64,000 bases of DNA from Ignavibacteria bacterium. GTDB taxonomy: Bacteria; Bacteroidota; Ignavibacteria; Tepidaquicellales; OLB5. This document shows, in pieces, positions 9,056-17,851 of this stretch. Positions within the stretch are counted from its first letter, which is position 1; the number at the start of each line of letters is the position of its first letter. Below the pieces are notes generated by a model. The model ran no database searches, was not told where the DNA came from, and saw nothing but the letters and a program-made list of their open reading frames with translations. Where the stretch lies: the NCBI GenBank assembly GCA_020852705.1, contig JADZAP010000004.1, positions 17,486 through 81,485 of the forward strand, written 5' to 3'. The translations under genes were made by a program, and so were the position numbers.

Positions 9056-10279
9056 TTGAAAAAGAAATTAGCAGTACTTGGCACTGGGTTTGGGGCATTT
9101 AGTGCACTTAAAGAATTAGATACAGATTTGTATGATATAACAGTAATAAGTCCGCGAAATCATTTTTTATTTACCCCCCTGCTTCCCTCAACAACAGTTG
9201 GCACATTAGAATTCAGAAGTATAATTGAACCAATCAGGAATATCAAAGATATATATTATATACAGGCAGAGTGTATAAAAATTGATGAGCAAAATAATAT
9301 GCTGATATGCAGAGATACAGATACCGAAAAAGAATTCAACATAAGCTACGATATACTTTTTATTTCTGTAGGTGAAGTTACAAACACATACGGGATTGAA
9401 GGGGTAAAAGAATATGCACTTTTTTTAAGGGAAGTTACTGATTCAAGAAGGATCAGGATCAAAGTAATAAATTGTTTTGAAAATGCTTCACTTCCCGGAA
9501 TTAGCAAAGAAGAAAGGAAAAATTTTTTAAGATTTGTTGTATGCGGCGGAGGTCCAACAGGTGTAGAGTTTGCAGCAGAGCTGCATGATTTTATTGAAGA
9601 AGATGTATCCAGGAAATATCCCGAACTTAAGGATGATATTGAGATAATACTAATAGAGGCAGGTAATAAACTGTTAAATTCATTTGATAAGAAATTAAGT
9701 GAATATACAATGAAAGCATTTAAGAGGCAGAAGATAAAAGTAAAAATCAACCAAAATATTAACAAAGTAACAAAGAATGAAATTTACGTAAGTAATGGTA
9801 ATCATTTTAAATACAGTATTCTTGTTTGGGCAGCGGGAAATTCACCATCAGAACTTGTAAAAACCACATCACTACCAAAAGATAACAGGTATAAAATTTT
9901 AACAGATGACTACCTGAGGGTAATTGGTCATGAAAATATTTATGCAATCGGTGATTGTTCAGAAATCCCAGGAAAAGCATTCCCCGTAACAGCACAGACC
10001 GCTCAAATTGAAGGTAAATATACCGGTAAATTACTTAATAAACTTGCAAAAGGCAAAAAGGTAAAGACCTTTAAATACAGAGATTTTGGAATGCTAGCTT
10101 ATATAGGAAGTCATAAGGCACTAGCGAATTTGAATCAATACAAAGGTTCAGGTTTTGCTACATGGATATTTTGGAGAAGCGTTTATGTTACAAAGCTTGT
10201 AAGCTTGAAGAATAAGATATTGGTATTATTTGACTGGTTTAAGACATTTGTATTTGGAAGAGATGTAAGTAATTTTTAG
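9056..10279 (+). CDS. Type II NADH dehydrogenase (NDH-2)-like FAD oxidoreductase
   Basis: The 407-residue protein has the two-nucleotide-fold layout of NDH-2. An FAD motif GTGFGAFSA is at the N-terminus, and ISPRNHFLFTPLLPS follows. A second dinucleotide motif CGGGPTGVEFAAEL lies near residue 165, then WAAGNSPSEL and the FAD-binding IYAIGDCSEIP near 299. NDH-2 enzymes pass electrons from NADH to quinone without pumping protons, bound to the inner face of the cytoplasmic membrane. The amphipathic tail with W and F residues could serve as that anchor. It starts at TTG and its stop overlaps the end of the convergent rmuC by 4 nt. A related pyridine nucleotide-disulfide oxidoreductase cannot be excluded. 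Confidence 0.85.
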   Translation: MKKKLAVLGTGFGAFSALKELDTDLYDITVISPRNHFLFTPLLPSTTVGTLEFRSIIEPIRNIKDIYYIQAECIKIDEQNNMLICRDTDTEKEFNISYDILFISVGEVTNTYGIEGVKEYALFLREVTDSRRIRIKVINCFENASLPGISKEERKNFLRFVVCGGGPTGVEFAAELHDFIEEDVSRKYPELKDDIEIILIEAGNKLLNSFDKKLSEYTMKAFKRQKIKVKINQNINKVTKNEIYVSNGNHFKYSILVWAAGNSPSELVKTTSLPKDNRYKILTDDYLRVIGHENIYAIGDCSEIPGKAFPVTAQTAQIEGKYTGKLLNKLAKGKKVKTFKYRDFGMLAYIGSHKALANLNQYKGSGFATWIFWRSVYVTKLVSLKNKILVLFDWFKTFVFGRDVSNF

Positions 10280-11604
10280 GTTATTGATTTCTGAGTTTCA
10301 TCCTCAATATCGTCATCATTTACTGATCTATCAACAATTCTCTGGTCAATTGATTTAGATGCTTTTGCACCAATAACCTTAAGGTTTTCTGCCCTGCTGA
10401 TAATATTACCTCTTCCATCTGCAAGTTTTTTCATAGCTTCTTCATAAGATTTTTTAGCATCATCCATTCTTGTACCAACTTTAATAAGATCATCCACAAA
10501 TGCAGAAAGTTTATCATATAATTCACCGCCTTTCTTAGCAATTTCCAATGCATTTCTGTTCTGTTTTTCCTGACGCCAGATACTGGAAATAGTTCTTAAA
10601 GTGGCAAGTAAAGTTGAGGGACTTACGATTACAATATTCTTTTCAAATGCATCGTAAAACAGTGTTGAATCATTTTGAACAGCAAGTGCAAATGCCGGTT
10701 CAATAGGAATAAACATCAGTACAAAATCTAAACTATTCAATCCATAAAGATTTTGGTATTCTTTAGGGCTTAATCCCTTGATATGCCTTCTTATTGAATT
10801 AACATGTTCATGCAATGCTTTATCTTTAATTTCTTCTTTATCAGAAGAGCAATATGCTTCATAAGCAGTTAAAGAAACTTTAGAGTCAATTATCATACAT
10901 TTATTATCAGGTAAATTTACAATAACATCAGGTCTTAAATTACTGCCGTCATCAGATTTAATTGTTTCCTGAATAACAAATTCTCTCCCTTTTTCTAGTC
11001 CAGATTTTTCCAGAATACTTTCCAAAATAAACTCACCCCAAGCACCTTGAGTTTTTGTATCACCTTTAAGCGCTCTTGTAAGGTTATTGGCTTCTTCTGA
11101 CATTTGTTTATTTAGTTCGTGGAGAAATTTTAGCTGTTCAGCAAGCTGAGCACGTTCTTTGGTTTCATTAAGATAAACATCATTAACTTTCTTTTCAAAA
11201 TCAGCAATACGTTCCTTAAGGGGTGTAAGAATTGTATCCAGATTTTCTTTGTTTTGTTCAGTAAATTTTCTGCTTTTATCCTCAAGTATTCTGGATGCAA
11301 GATTTTCAAATTCTTTTTTGAATCTTTCTTCCAGTTTTTCAAGTTCAAGTTTTTGATCTGTTAATTTCGTTTCAAAATTATGATTTCTTTCATTTGCTGC
11401 TGCAAGTTCACTTGAAAGTCTTATGGTTTTACTGCGTTCTGTATCGTTAATTTGTTGAAATTCAGAGATTGTTTTATCTTTTTCACCAATCAACTTTTCT
11501 TTTTCTTCAAGTTTAGCATTAATTGCAGAAAGTCTGCTGTTGGAAATGAGATATCCGATAAGAACACCAACTATTAAACCTGCTATTAACAAAATTATTT
11601 CCAT
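10276..11604 (-). CDS. rmuC: DNA recombination protein RmuC
   Basis: The 442-residue protein has an N-terminal membrane anchor (residues 1-20), then a long coiled coil to about residue 200. The RmuC nuclease-like domain follows, with KTQGAWGEFILESILEKSGL, LRPDVIVNLPD and MIIDSKVSL. RmuC limits inversions at short inverted repeats in E. coli, and the core resembles a PD-(D/E)XK fold (PDVIV...DSK). It is the most downstream of three same-strand genes (yqeY-like, TPR protein, rmuC). The TPR gene lies 12 nt upstream, so the two are probably co-transcribed. Confidence 0.92.
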   Translation of the reverse strand: MEIILLIAGLIVGVLIGYLISNSRLSAINAKLEEKEKLIGEKDKTISEFQQINDTERSKTIRLSSELAAANERNHNFETKLTDQKLELEKLEERFKKEFENLASRILEDKSRKFTEQNKENLDTILTPLKERIADFEKKVNDVYLNETKERAQLAEQLKFLHELNKQMSEEANNLTRALKGDTKTQGAWGEFILESILEKSGLEKGREFVIQETIKSDDGSNLRPDVIVNLPDNKCMIIDSKVSLTAYEAYCSSDKEEIKDKALHEHVNSIRRHIKGLSPKEYQNLYGLNSLDFVLMFIPIEPAFALAVQNDSTLFYDAFEKNIVIVSPSTLLATLRTISSIWRQEKQNRNALEIAKKGGELYDKLSAFVDDLIKVGTRMDDAKKSYEEAMKKLADGRGNIISRAENLKVIGAKASKSIDQRIVDRSVNDDDIEDETQKSIT

Positions 11605-11616
11605 ACTATATAAATT

Positions 11617-12450
11617 TTACTGATGTTTTTTCTCTTTTGCTTCATCAATATACTTTTTAACAGAATCTTTTAGAGACGGGTCTATTTTGATACCTTTTTC
11701 CATGTTTAAAATTGCAGCATCATATTCACCTTTATTAAGGTATGTAATTCCAAGTCTGCAATATGCCTCAGCGGAAAATTGATCGAGTTCAATAGCTTTA
11801 TTAAAATCAGCAATTGCATCATCATATTTACCCATTTCTCTGTAAATTGCACCACGAGTATTATATATATCAACCCTGTTAGGACCAAGGGAAACTGCCT
11901 TATTAAGATCATCAAGTGCTCCGGTAGTATCGCCGGTAAATAATCTCATTGAACCTCGATTTCGGTAAGTATCTACATTTTCGGGATCAGTTTGAACGGC
12001 TTTATCAAGCAATTTAAGGGCATTGGTAATATTAGAATCAGCATAATAAATTATAGCAATTGAATTCATTGAAATTACATCTTTTGGATTAAGCTCTAAT
12101 GCTTTATTATAATTTTTTAAAGCTTTATCAGAATCCTGCATGAATGTATAAACGGTTCCAATTCCGCTATATGCACGGTAGTTTAAAGGATCGAGTTTAA
12201 TTGCAGTTTCAAAATCACTCATTGCATCTTTAATTTTTTTAAGAAAAATAGCAGCATTGCCGCGTGAAATATACCCTTTGGCACTATCGGGATTATATTC
12301 AATATATTTTGTATAATTAAAATAAGCGTCAGCAAAACGTCCTTCCTGAAAGTAAATTTCACCTTGTGTATATAAAACTTCCGATTCCTGTGCAAAACAA
12401 ATACCCGAACTAATTAAAAATAAACAAACAAATATTTTAAATTGTATCAT
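11617..12450 (-). CDS. Exported tetratricopeptide repeat protein
   Basis: The 277-residue protein has a signal peptide (residues 1-20, ending CFAQ). About seven tandem TPR units follow, for example YFNYTKYIEYNPDSAKGYISRG and ALKNYNKALELNPKDV. There is no enzymatic domain. TPR arrays hold protein partners, so it probably acts as a scaffold in the periplasm. It lies between the YqeY-domain gene (29 nt upstream) and rmuC (12 nt downstream), a likely operon, but that context does not reveal its partner. Confidence 0.85.
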   Translation of the reverse strand: MIQFKIFVCLFLISSGICFAQESEVLYTQGEIYFQEGRFADAYFNYTKYIEYNPDSAKGYISRGNAAIFLKKIKDAMSDFETAIKLDPLNYRAYSGIGTVYTFMQDSDKALKNYNKALELNPKDVISMNSIAIIYYADSNITNALKLLDKAVQTDPENVDTYRNRGSMRLFTGDTTGALDDLNKAVSLGPNRVDIYNTRGAIYREMGKYDDAIADFNKAIELDQFSAEAYCRLGITYLNKGEYDAAILNMEKGIKIDPSLKDSVKKYIDEAKEKKHQ

Positions 12451-12479
12451 TGAATGATATTATTTTAATGCTTTGTAAA

Positions 12480-12893
12480 TTAAGCGGTTTTTGATTTAAC
12501 TAATTCGCTAACGGTTTTACCATCATAAAGTCCGTTATAATTAGCTTTAAAAAACGGCATAATATCTTTTATACCTTTCCCCTCGGAAATTAGCGAGATA
12601 ACAATTTCTTCTATCTTTTCATTGCTGAGCTGAGCAGGCAAATATTGTTCAAGTATTTTAATTTCTTCTTGAAGTTTAGTTTTTGCATCATCACTAATAT
12701 TTAATGATAAAGTTTCATCAGCATTTTTGATGAATTTGCGGATTATTTTAAATTCATCATCTTCGGTCATTTGTTTACCCCTTTTTGAATAAGTGAAAAT
12801 TTCAGCATATAATGTTGAAAGCAGGTTAGCTTTTACGGTTTCTTTTGCAATTTTTGCCTGCTGCATATCTTTTCTAATTTTTTCTATCAGCAT
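12480..12893 (-). CDS. GatB/YqeY domain-containing protein
   Basis: The 137-residue protein is a stand-alone YqeY domain. It resembles the tRNA-binding tail of the GatB amidotransferase subunit: KIRKDMQQAKIAKETVKANLL, then YLPAQLSNEKIEEIV and a conserved ending with DGKTVSELVKSK. YqeY proteins are thought to act on or near aminoacyl-tRNA, but the exact function is unknown. It is the first gene of an apparent operon with the TPR protein and rmuC. Confidence 0.9.
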   Translation of the reverse strand: MLIEKIRKDMQQAKIAKETVKANLLSTLYAEIFTYSKRGKQMTEDDEFKIIRKFIKNADETLSLNISDDAKTKLQEEIKILEQYLPAQLSNEKIEEIVISLISEGKGIKDIMPFFKANYNGLYDGKTVSELVKSKTA

Positions 12894-13003
12894 ATTTAGC
12901 TCCTTAATTAAAGATAGTAAAGAGTTAAATCAGATTAAATGCAATAAGAAAGTAAAGCCAAGTATTAAATAGGCATTACACTAAATTTTCAGATTAAATT
13001 AAA

Positions 13004-13534
13004 TTATTTTAGAGAAAGTTTTTTAGAAACTTCTTCCCAGGCATTTGGGGAGAAAAAATTATATGTTTCTGAGCGGTATGTTGAATAATATGCAAACCCC
13101 CAAACAGGTGTGTTTGGGTAATAGTATAAGTTGTATGAATTAAGATCCAATACAGAAGGAAACTCTGCAGCGGCGAAATGTTTTGGACAATAATTTTTTA
13201 TAAATTCTGCCAGCTCGGCGGTAATGTTATCAGTAATAATCAAGGGGTAAACCACCATCATAGCACCAAATCCTAAAGGTGCACCTGAACGATTTCTATT
13301 AGCCATTGTAAACATATTTTCGCTGAACTCTTTTAATTCGTTACCTGTTATACCCTCCGGCATATTTTTAACACACACGTAACAATCAACTTTCCCAAAT
13401 TTAGATGCCTCTACCCTGCTCCGTTTATAAACTCTATCAACGCCTGCCTGTTCATTAACATTAAGCTCTTCAAAGCTGTAATATTTAAGCCATCCGTTAA
13501 GTAATTCGTAATATTTATTTAATTTATCTGACAT
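13004..13534 (-). CDS. Protein of unknown function, cytoplasmic, 176 residues
   Basis: I do not recognise this family. There is no signal peptide, membrane segment or clear nucleotide motif. The sequence is rich in aromatic residues near the C-terminus (YNLYYYPNTPVWGFAYYSTYR) and has two cysteines in DCYVCVK. The alternation of short beta-like stretches and helices suggests one compact alpha/beta domain. It begins with ATG and reads well in one frame. It sits alone between the yqeY operon and a T9SS protein on the same strand, with a terminator separating it from the latter. No function is proposed. Confidence 0.6.
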   Translation of the reverse strand: MSDKLNKYYELLNGWLKYYSFEELNVNEQAGVDRVYKRSRVEASKFGKVDCYVCVKNMPEGITGNELKEFSENMFTMANRNRSGAPLGFGAMMVVYPLIITDNITAELAEFIKNYCPKHFAAAEFPSVLDLNSYNLYYYPNTPVWGFAYYSTYRSETYNFFSPNAWEEVSKKLSLK

Positions 13535-13578
13535 AACAAAAAATTAACAATGATTTAGCTGATAAAATTTTATAAAAA

Positions 13579-13623
13579 CAAAAGGCTGTCATTCTTCGGA
13601 GATGTGAGAATGTCAGCCTTTTC
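13579..13623 (-). terminator. Rho-independent terminator after the T9SS beta-propeller gene
   Basis: AAAGGCTG-CATTCT pairs with AGAATG-CAGCCTTT around one T-T mismatch with an 11-nt loop. Read on the minus strand it is followed by TTTTGTTTTTATAAAATTTT. It lies about 35 nt beyond the stop codon. Confidence 0.8.
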
Positions 13624-13656
13624 TAAAGGAGGAGAAAAAACAAAAAGAAACCTGCA

Positions 13657-15534
13657 TCACTTTACCAATATCATTTTTTTAGTATCGGTAAACTCTTTTG
13701 TAATGTAACGATAAAAATAAATTCCGCTTGAATACTTAGCTGCATTCCATGAAATATTATAAGTACCTGCATTCAACTGGCTATTAACCAAAATTTCAAT
13801 TTCTTTTCCAAGCATATCGTAAACAGCAACTTTAACCAAAGCGGTTTTGGGAACATCAACTTTAAAATTAGTAGAAGGATTGAATGGATTTGGATAATTT
13901 TGGCTTAAATTGTATGTTTTAGGGATATTTCCGCTTACCGGTTCAATACCGATTACACCAATACCCGTCATATAAAAATTAATTGTATCCGGACTAACTG
14001 AACCAACAACAACATTTTTTTCAGCCTGAAAATATCCAAACCTATCGCAAATAACACGATATGACCCTTGTGTAATATTGTTTATATCATAAGGTCCGCC
14101 GCTGCGGGAAACACTGAAACCTTTAAATTCATTACCATTCATAGCATAGACTATAGCATTTTGAAGTCCCCCTGATTGCGGAGGAGCAACATAAACACCG
14201 CCGCTAACAAATGAACTTCCACCGGACCCTGTTACAGGAAAAACTTTAATATCAACATTAAAAATGTTATTATTAGTATATAAAGTTCTAGATTGCGACC
14301 AGCTGATAGTACCGTTATTAATTCCAGCAAAATATGTAGGTACAAATTGCGGAGGATTTGAATCCATATCCTCATCATTGGGATATGCCATAATATCGGT
14401 GCTATCAATACTTAGTTGAGTAAGAATGTAATCACCATTTGGCTGAATGCGGGCAGTATCAACAACTACTACAGTATTTGTCTGTTGATTATAGCGCAGT
14501 GCTTTAACAATTCCGCTAGTAACGGGCTGCCCGTTAGGGAATTTTACAGTTCCAGCGACAGCAAAAGGCGGGGTAAATTCACCGCCGTTAATAGTTTTCT
14601 GCACTGCTCCGGATTTTCCGGCAGTATAACCAAGCTCTGAACCAATAAAATAAATTGAATTCAGATCTTTATCAGAACTTGAAACCTGTGAATTCCATAT
14701 AAAACTGCCATTTGTAGTTTTAAGAATTATTCCGCCTTCACCAACTGTATAGCCGGTGTTATCATTTCTGAAATGCACAGCGTTCAGATCTTTATTCACA
14801 ATACCTTGCTGTATCCAGGTTTCGCCGCTATTTGATGTTTTGTAAATTACACCGGAAGATGCATATTCATATCCGCCAACAACATAACCAATATTATCAG
14901 AAGGAAAATGAATTGAGCGAAATTCAATATCAGATGTTTGAGGAGAAACTTCATACCAGGAAAGACCACCATTGACAGTTTTGTAAATTACACCGCTGTA
15001 TGGTGAATTCATTTTTCCTCCGGCAATATAACCGGTATTAATATTTCTGAAATAAACTGAATTAAAATTATTTCCGTACAAATTAACAAACTGAAGCTCC
15101 CAGCTTTCTCCTCCGTTGGTGGTTTTAATTATTTTACTGTTGTTTCCAACAGCATAACCGGTATTAGGGTCAGGGAAACTTATTGAATAAAGTGAAGATA
15201 AACCAAGGTCATTAAAAGAAACACCGCCATTGGTAGTTTTAAATACGGTACCTTCACAGATGTAACCTGTATATGCATTTGAAAAACTAATTGAACTGCC
15301 GCTTAATGAATTTGAAATCACAAGCCAGTTTTTCCCGGCATTCATAGTTTTAAGGACAATACTATTACCAGCCATAAACCCGGTGTTATCATTAATAAAA
15401 AATACAGACTTTAAAATATTTTGAGTACCTGATTGCAAAGGATACCAGCCGTTTTGTGCAAACAAAGTGCTGCACATAAATATCATAAACAGAAATATAG
15501 AAGCAACTAATATTTTTATGTATTTATTTATCAT
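13657..15534 (-). CDS. T9SS-exported beta-propeller protein with Ycf48/BNR-like repeats
   Basis: The 625-residue protein has a signal peptide at residues 1-26. Residues 30-325 contain about seven repeats of the form NTGYIAGG...IYKTVNGGLSWYEV, the Ycf48/BNR-like propeller blade. Two beta-sandwich segments follow: about 330-420 (VAGTVKFPNGQPVTSG) and 440-525 (a second carboxypeptidase regulatory-like unit). A type IX sorting domain ends it (NYPNPFNPSTNFKVDVP, TKKMILVK). It should be delivered to the cell surface. Such propellers are usually binding modules, and no catalytic residues stand out. A terminator lies just downstream. Confidence 0.88.
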   Translation of the reverse strand: MINKYIKILVASIFLFMIFMCSTLFAQNGWYPLQSGTQNILKSVFFINDNTGFMAGNSIVLKTMNAGKNWLVISNSLSGSSISFSNAYTGYICEGTVFKTTNGGVSFNDLGLSSLYSISFPDPNTGYAVGNNSKIIKTTNGGESWELQFVNLYGNNFNSVYFRNINTGYIAGGKMNSPYSGVIYKTVNGGLSWYEVSPQTSDIEFRSIHFPSDNIGYVVGGYEYASSGVIYKTSNSGETWIQQGIVNKDLNAVHFRNDNTGYTVGEGGIILKTTNGSFIWNSQVSSSDKDLNSIYFIGSELGYTAGKSGAVQKTINGGEFTPPFAVAGTVKFPNGQPVTSGIVKALRYNQQTNTVVVVDTARIQPNGDYILTQLSIDSTDIMAYPNDEDMDSNPPQFVPTYFAGINNGTISWSQSRTLYTNNNIFNVDIKVFPVTGSGGSSFVSGGVYVAPPQSGGLQNAIVYAMNGNEFKGFSVSRSGGPYDINNITQGSYRVICDRFGYFQAEKNVVVGSVSPDTINFYMTGIGVIGIEPVSGNIPKTYNLSQNYPNPFNPSTNFKVDVPKTALVKVAVYDMLGKEIEILVNSQLNAGTYNISWNAAKYSSGIYFYRYITKEFTDTKKMILVK

Positions 15535-15819
15535 TTTCTATTATTAGAAAATTTAGAGCATAAAACTTATCAAATGAATATATAACACCACTTATACGTA
15601 ATTTAACAGATATTTACAAAAATAACAGCATAAAAATCAGTATCTTTTAGATTAGATTTAAAATTGTTTTTCAGCCTGTGATTCTTATTAAGTTAATATA
15701 TTTCAATATATTAAGGAGTTTAATATTTTATATTATCAATAATAGAATCAAAAAAATCAGAAATAAACTAATGATACCCGGCAAAGAAAATTTTATTTTA
15801 AATTCCATTACAATGTTAT

Positions 15820-16647
15820 TTATTTTTTATTTTTATAATCTTCAATTTTGTAACTCTTCTCCCAATATGTATTAAATAAATCTTTAATGTGAGATGCATA
15901 ATCAGGATTTTTAATAATAAGATCTGCTTGTTTATGTTTAGGCACATTTTTATCAGAAGAAAGATTGATAAAAACATTTTCAGAATCAAATATTGAAATA
16001 TTGGGGAGCTTAAATTCAGCAAGCCTTACTTCTTCGCCGCCATTTTTAAACAACTCACAGGCAATAAGCAGATCATTATTCAATTCTCTGTTTTCATGAA
16101 GCTGGTAAATGGATCGTATCACACCGCCTGATTTAATAAAGTTTTGGGCATCACGGCTAAGCTCCTCTACGACAACCCTTCGCGGGCTGTACATTCCCAA
16201 AATCTCTTTTTTTGAAGAGTTTACCAATTCCATATACTTTGAAACTCTATGTTTATTAAATCCTCTGATAAGCTGTATGTTTTTATCAGGAGCATCTGTT
16301 TTTTCTGATTCTTTTTTATAAATTAGCTGAAGGTCGCCAAAAGTATCATTAAGACTTTCAATCCTCTTGTTAAAAGATTTTTTAAAATCACTGGTAATTT
16401 TATCCAGAATAATTTGCGGATCAATTATTTGGTAATTTAAAATTGTGTTGGTTTCTATTTCGTTGCAGTATCCTTTTTCAACAAAAGATTTCAAAATATC
16501 ATAAATAGAATTCCGGATTATTTTTGCTTCTTTGGCAATTTCAGAGGCACTCATAGGGTTACCTGAGAGCAATACAATCAACACTTTGGATTCATATTCT
16601 TTGAATCCAAGCGTTTTTAATCTTTCTATTAAAATTTCTTTATTCAA
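15820..16647 (-). CDS. TrmB-family transcriptional regulator
   Basis: The 275-residue protein starts with a winged helix-turn-helix of the TrmB type (LGFKEYESKVLIVLL, SASEIAKEAKIIRNSIYDIL). A coiled coil spans about residues 85-115 and a C-terminal effector domain about 120-270. That domain resembles the phospholipase-D-like fold seen in TrmB relatives (KEILGMYSPRRVVVEEL), but no HKD catalytic motif is present. TrmB proteins are mainly archaeal sugar-responsive regulators, with scattered bacterial members. It is monocistronic and starts at a TTG that directly abuts a near-perfect palindrome, suggesting autorepression. No obvious target gene lies beside it. Confidence 0.85.
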   Translation of the reverse strand: MNKEILIERLKTLGFKEYESKVLIVLLSGNPMSASEIAKEAKIIRNSIYDILKSFVEKGYCNEIETNTILNYQIIDPQIILDKITSDFKKSFNKRIESLNDTFGDLQLIYKKESEKTDAPDKNIQLIRGFNKHRVSKYMELVNSSKKEILGMYSPRRVVVEELSRDAQNFIKSGGVIRSIYQLHENRELNNDLLIACELFKNGGEEVRLAEFKLPNISIFDSENVFINLSSDKNVPKHKQADLIIKNPDYASHIKDLFNTYWEKSYKIEDYKNKK

Positions 16648-16677
16648 TATTGCTGTAGTCCTAAGCTACTGCAATAT
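16647..16677. promoter_or_regulatory. Imperfect palindrome at the TrmB-like regulator start, candidate operator
   Basis: ATATTGCTGTAG (16647-16658) and CTACTGCAATAT (16666-16677) are inverted copies with one mismatch and a 7-nt spacer. The right arm overlaps the -10 box, and the left arm touches the TTG start. This position fits autorepression. Confidence 0.55.
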
Positions 16678-16701
16678 ATAAGGAATTTGTAATATTGTCA
16701 A
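16673..16701 (-). promoter_or_regulatory. Sigma70-type promoter of the TrmB-like regulator (TTGACA-N17-TATATT)
   Basis: Read on the minus strand, TTGACA (16696-16701) and TATATT (16673-16678) are spaced by exactly 17 nt. The predicted leader is about 20 nt. The -35 box overlaps a second palindrome at 16699-16718. Confidence 0.6.
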
Positions 16702-16718
16702 GCTAAGAATATAGCTTG
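16699..16718. promoter_or_regulatory. Perfect palindrome CAAGCTA-N6-TAGCTTG over the -35 box
   Basis: Two 7-bp arms are exact inverted copies with a 6-nt spacer. The site overlaps the -35 element of the regulator's promoter and is a candidate second operator of different sequence from the one at the start codon. Confidence 0.45.
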
Positions 16719-16921
16719 TTTGGTTAGTCTTGCAAGTCATATAAAACATCAAAAATACTTGATAAAAATGTGAAAAAATGAATACTTTTAAGGGAAATGA
16801 ATAAAATTAGAGGATTAAACGATTTAGGAAATGCAGAAACCGCAAAAATTTAAGGAATACCACAAGTTTTGGCAGAAATTAAATAAGAAAAGAAATTTAA
16901 TTCAAGAATAATTAAATACAG

Positions 16922-17851
16922 TTAACCTTTAAATTTTTTGAACATATCACTGTGCCCATTGAGGAATTCCCTTGAATTCATTTTACGCTTCCCTTCTAAC
17001 TGAAGTTCAGTTATTTCAAGAAATTCATTAAGGCAAGAAACATATAACTTTTCATCTTTTATAAAAAATCTACCGGGACCTTTTAAACTATCCCAGCGTG
17101 ATTTAACAGTACTGAATATTTTAATATTTTTACCGTTATGTTCAGCAAAGGCACCGGGATAGGGCGAGAGTCCCCTGATAAAATCAAAAACTCTATCAAC
17201 TGACTGATTAAAATTTATCCGGCAGTCTTCTTTAAAAATTTTTGGAGCAGGGGTTGCCTCACTGTTATTTTGTCTACTAGCAGAAATAATACTTTTATTC
17301 AATGCAATCATTTCAACTGTATCATAAACAACTTCTGCACCAATTATCATAAGTTTATCATGTATGGTTCCGGCGCTATCAGATTGATTAATATCAATAC
17401 TTTTTTGCAAAATAATATTTCCGGTATCAACTTTTTCCTGTAAGTAGAAAGTAGTTACTCCGGTTTCTCTTTCACCATTAATAATAGCCCAATTAATAGG
17501 AGCAGCACCGCGGTATTTTGGCAGAAGAGAAGCATGAAGATTAAATGAACCAAATTCGGGTATTTTAAAAATAGATTTAGGAAGTATCCTGAATGCAACC
17601 ACAACAATCAAATCCGGTTCAAGTTTTTTAATCTCATCAATAAATACGGGTTCACTCAGATTTTGGGGCTGAAGTAATTTCAGATTATTTTCGACAGCAA
17701 ATTTTTTCACAGGGCTTGCAGTTAAATGTAACCCTCTGCCTTTGGGTTTATCTGGGGTAGTTACAACAGCAGAAATTTTATGATAAGAATTGCAAAGAAT
17801 CTTAAGCGAAGGTACGGCAAATTCAGGGGTACCCATAAATATAATGTTCAT
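16922..17851 (-). CDS. fmt: Methionyl-tRNA formyltransferase
   Basis: The 309-residue protein is a full-length Fmt. It begins MNIIFMGTPEFAVPSL, has the catalytic HASLLPKYRG segment with its histidine and VDTGNI with its aspartate, and a C-terminal OB-like domain with SPYPGAFAE. It formylates initiator Met-tRNA using 10-formyl-tetrahydrofolate. It overlaps the upstream def gene by 4 nt (ATGA), the classic def-fmt arrangement in which the deformylase that undoes this modification is made from the same mRNA. Confidence 0.97.
   Translation of the reverse strand: MNIIFMGTPEFAVPSLKILCNSYHKISAVVTTPDKPKGRGLHLTASPVKKFAVENNLKLLQPQNLSEPVFIDEIKKLEPDLIVVVAFRILPKSIFKIPEFGSFNLHASLLPKYRGAAPINWAIINGERETGVTTFYLQEKVDTGNIILQKSIDINQSDSAGTIHDKLMIIGAEVVYDTVEMIALNKSIISASRQNNSEATPAPKIFKEDCRINFNQSVDRVFDFIRGLSPYPGAFAEHNGKNIKIFSTVKSRWDSLKGPGRFFIKDEKLYVSCLNEFLEITELQLEGKRKMNSREFLNGHSDMFKKFKG

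Noticed and set aside
9346-9765. 139-codon frame antisense to the NADH dehydrogenase gene
   Set aside because: It is a mirror of a well-supported gene, serine- and leucine-rich as typical for antisense frames of AT-rich genes.
13624-13640. AAAGGAGGAG on the plus strand, resembling a strong ribosome site
   Set aside because: No start codon with a usable open frame follows; it lies between a stop codon and terminator of a minus-strand gene.
15678-15875. 65-codon plus-strand frame between the T9SS propeller gene and the TrmB gene
   Set aside because: It is almost only I, L, N, F and K from AT-rich DNA, overlaps the end of the TrmB gene, and has no ribosome site.
16801-16910. Two tiny open frames (about 18 and 26 codons) upstream of the TrmB gene
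   Set aside because: They overlap each other, have no homology signal, and are of a length expected by chance in AT-rich DNA.
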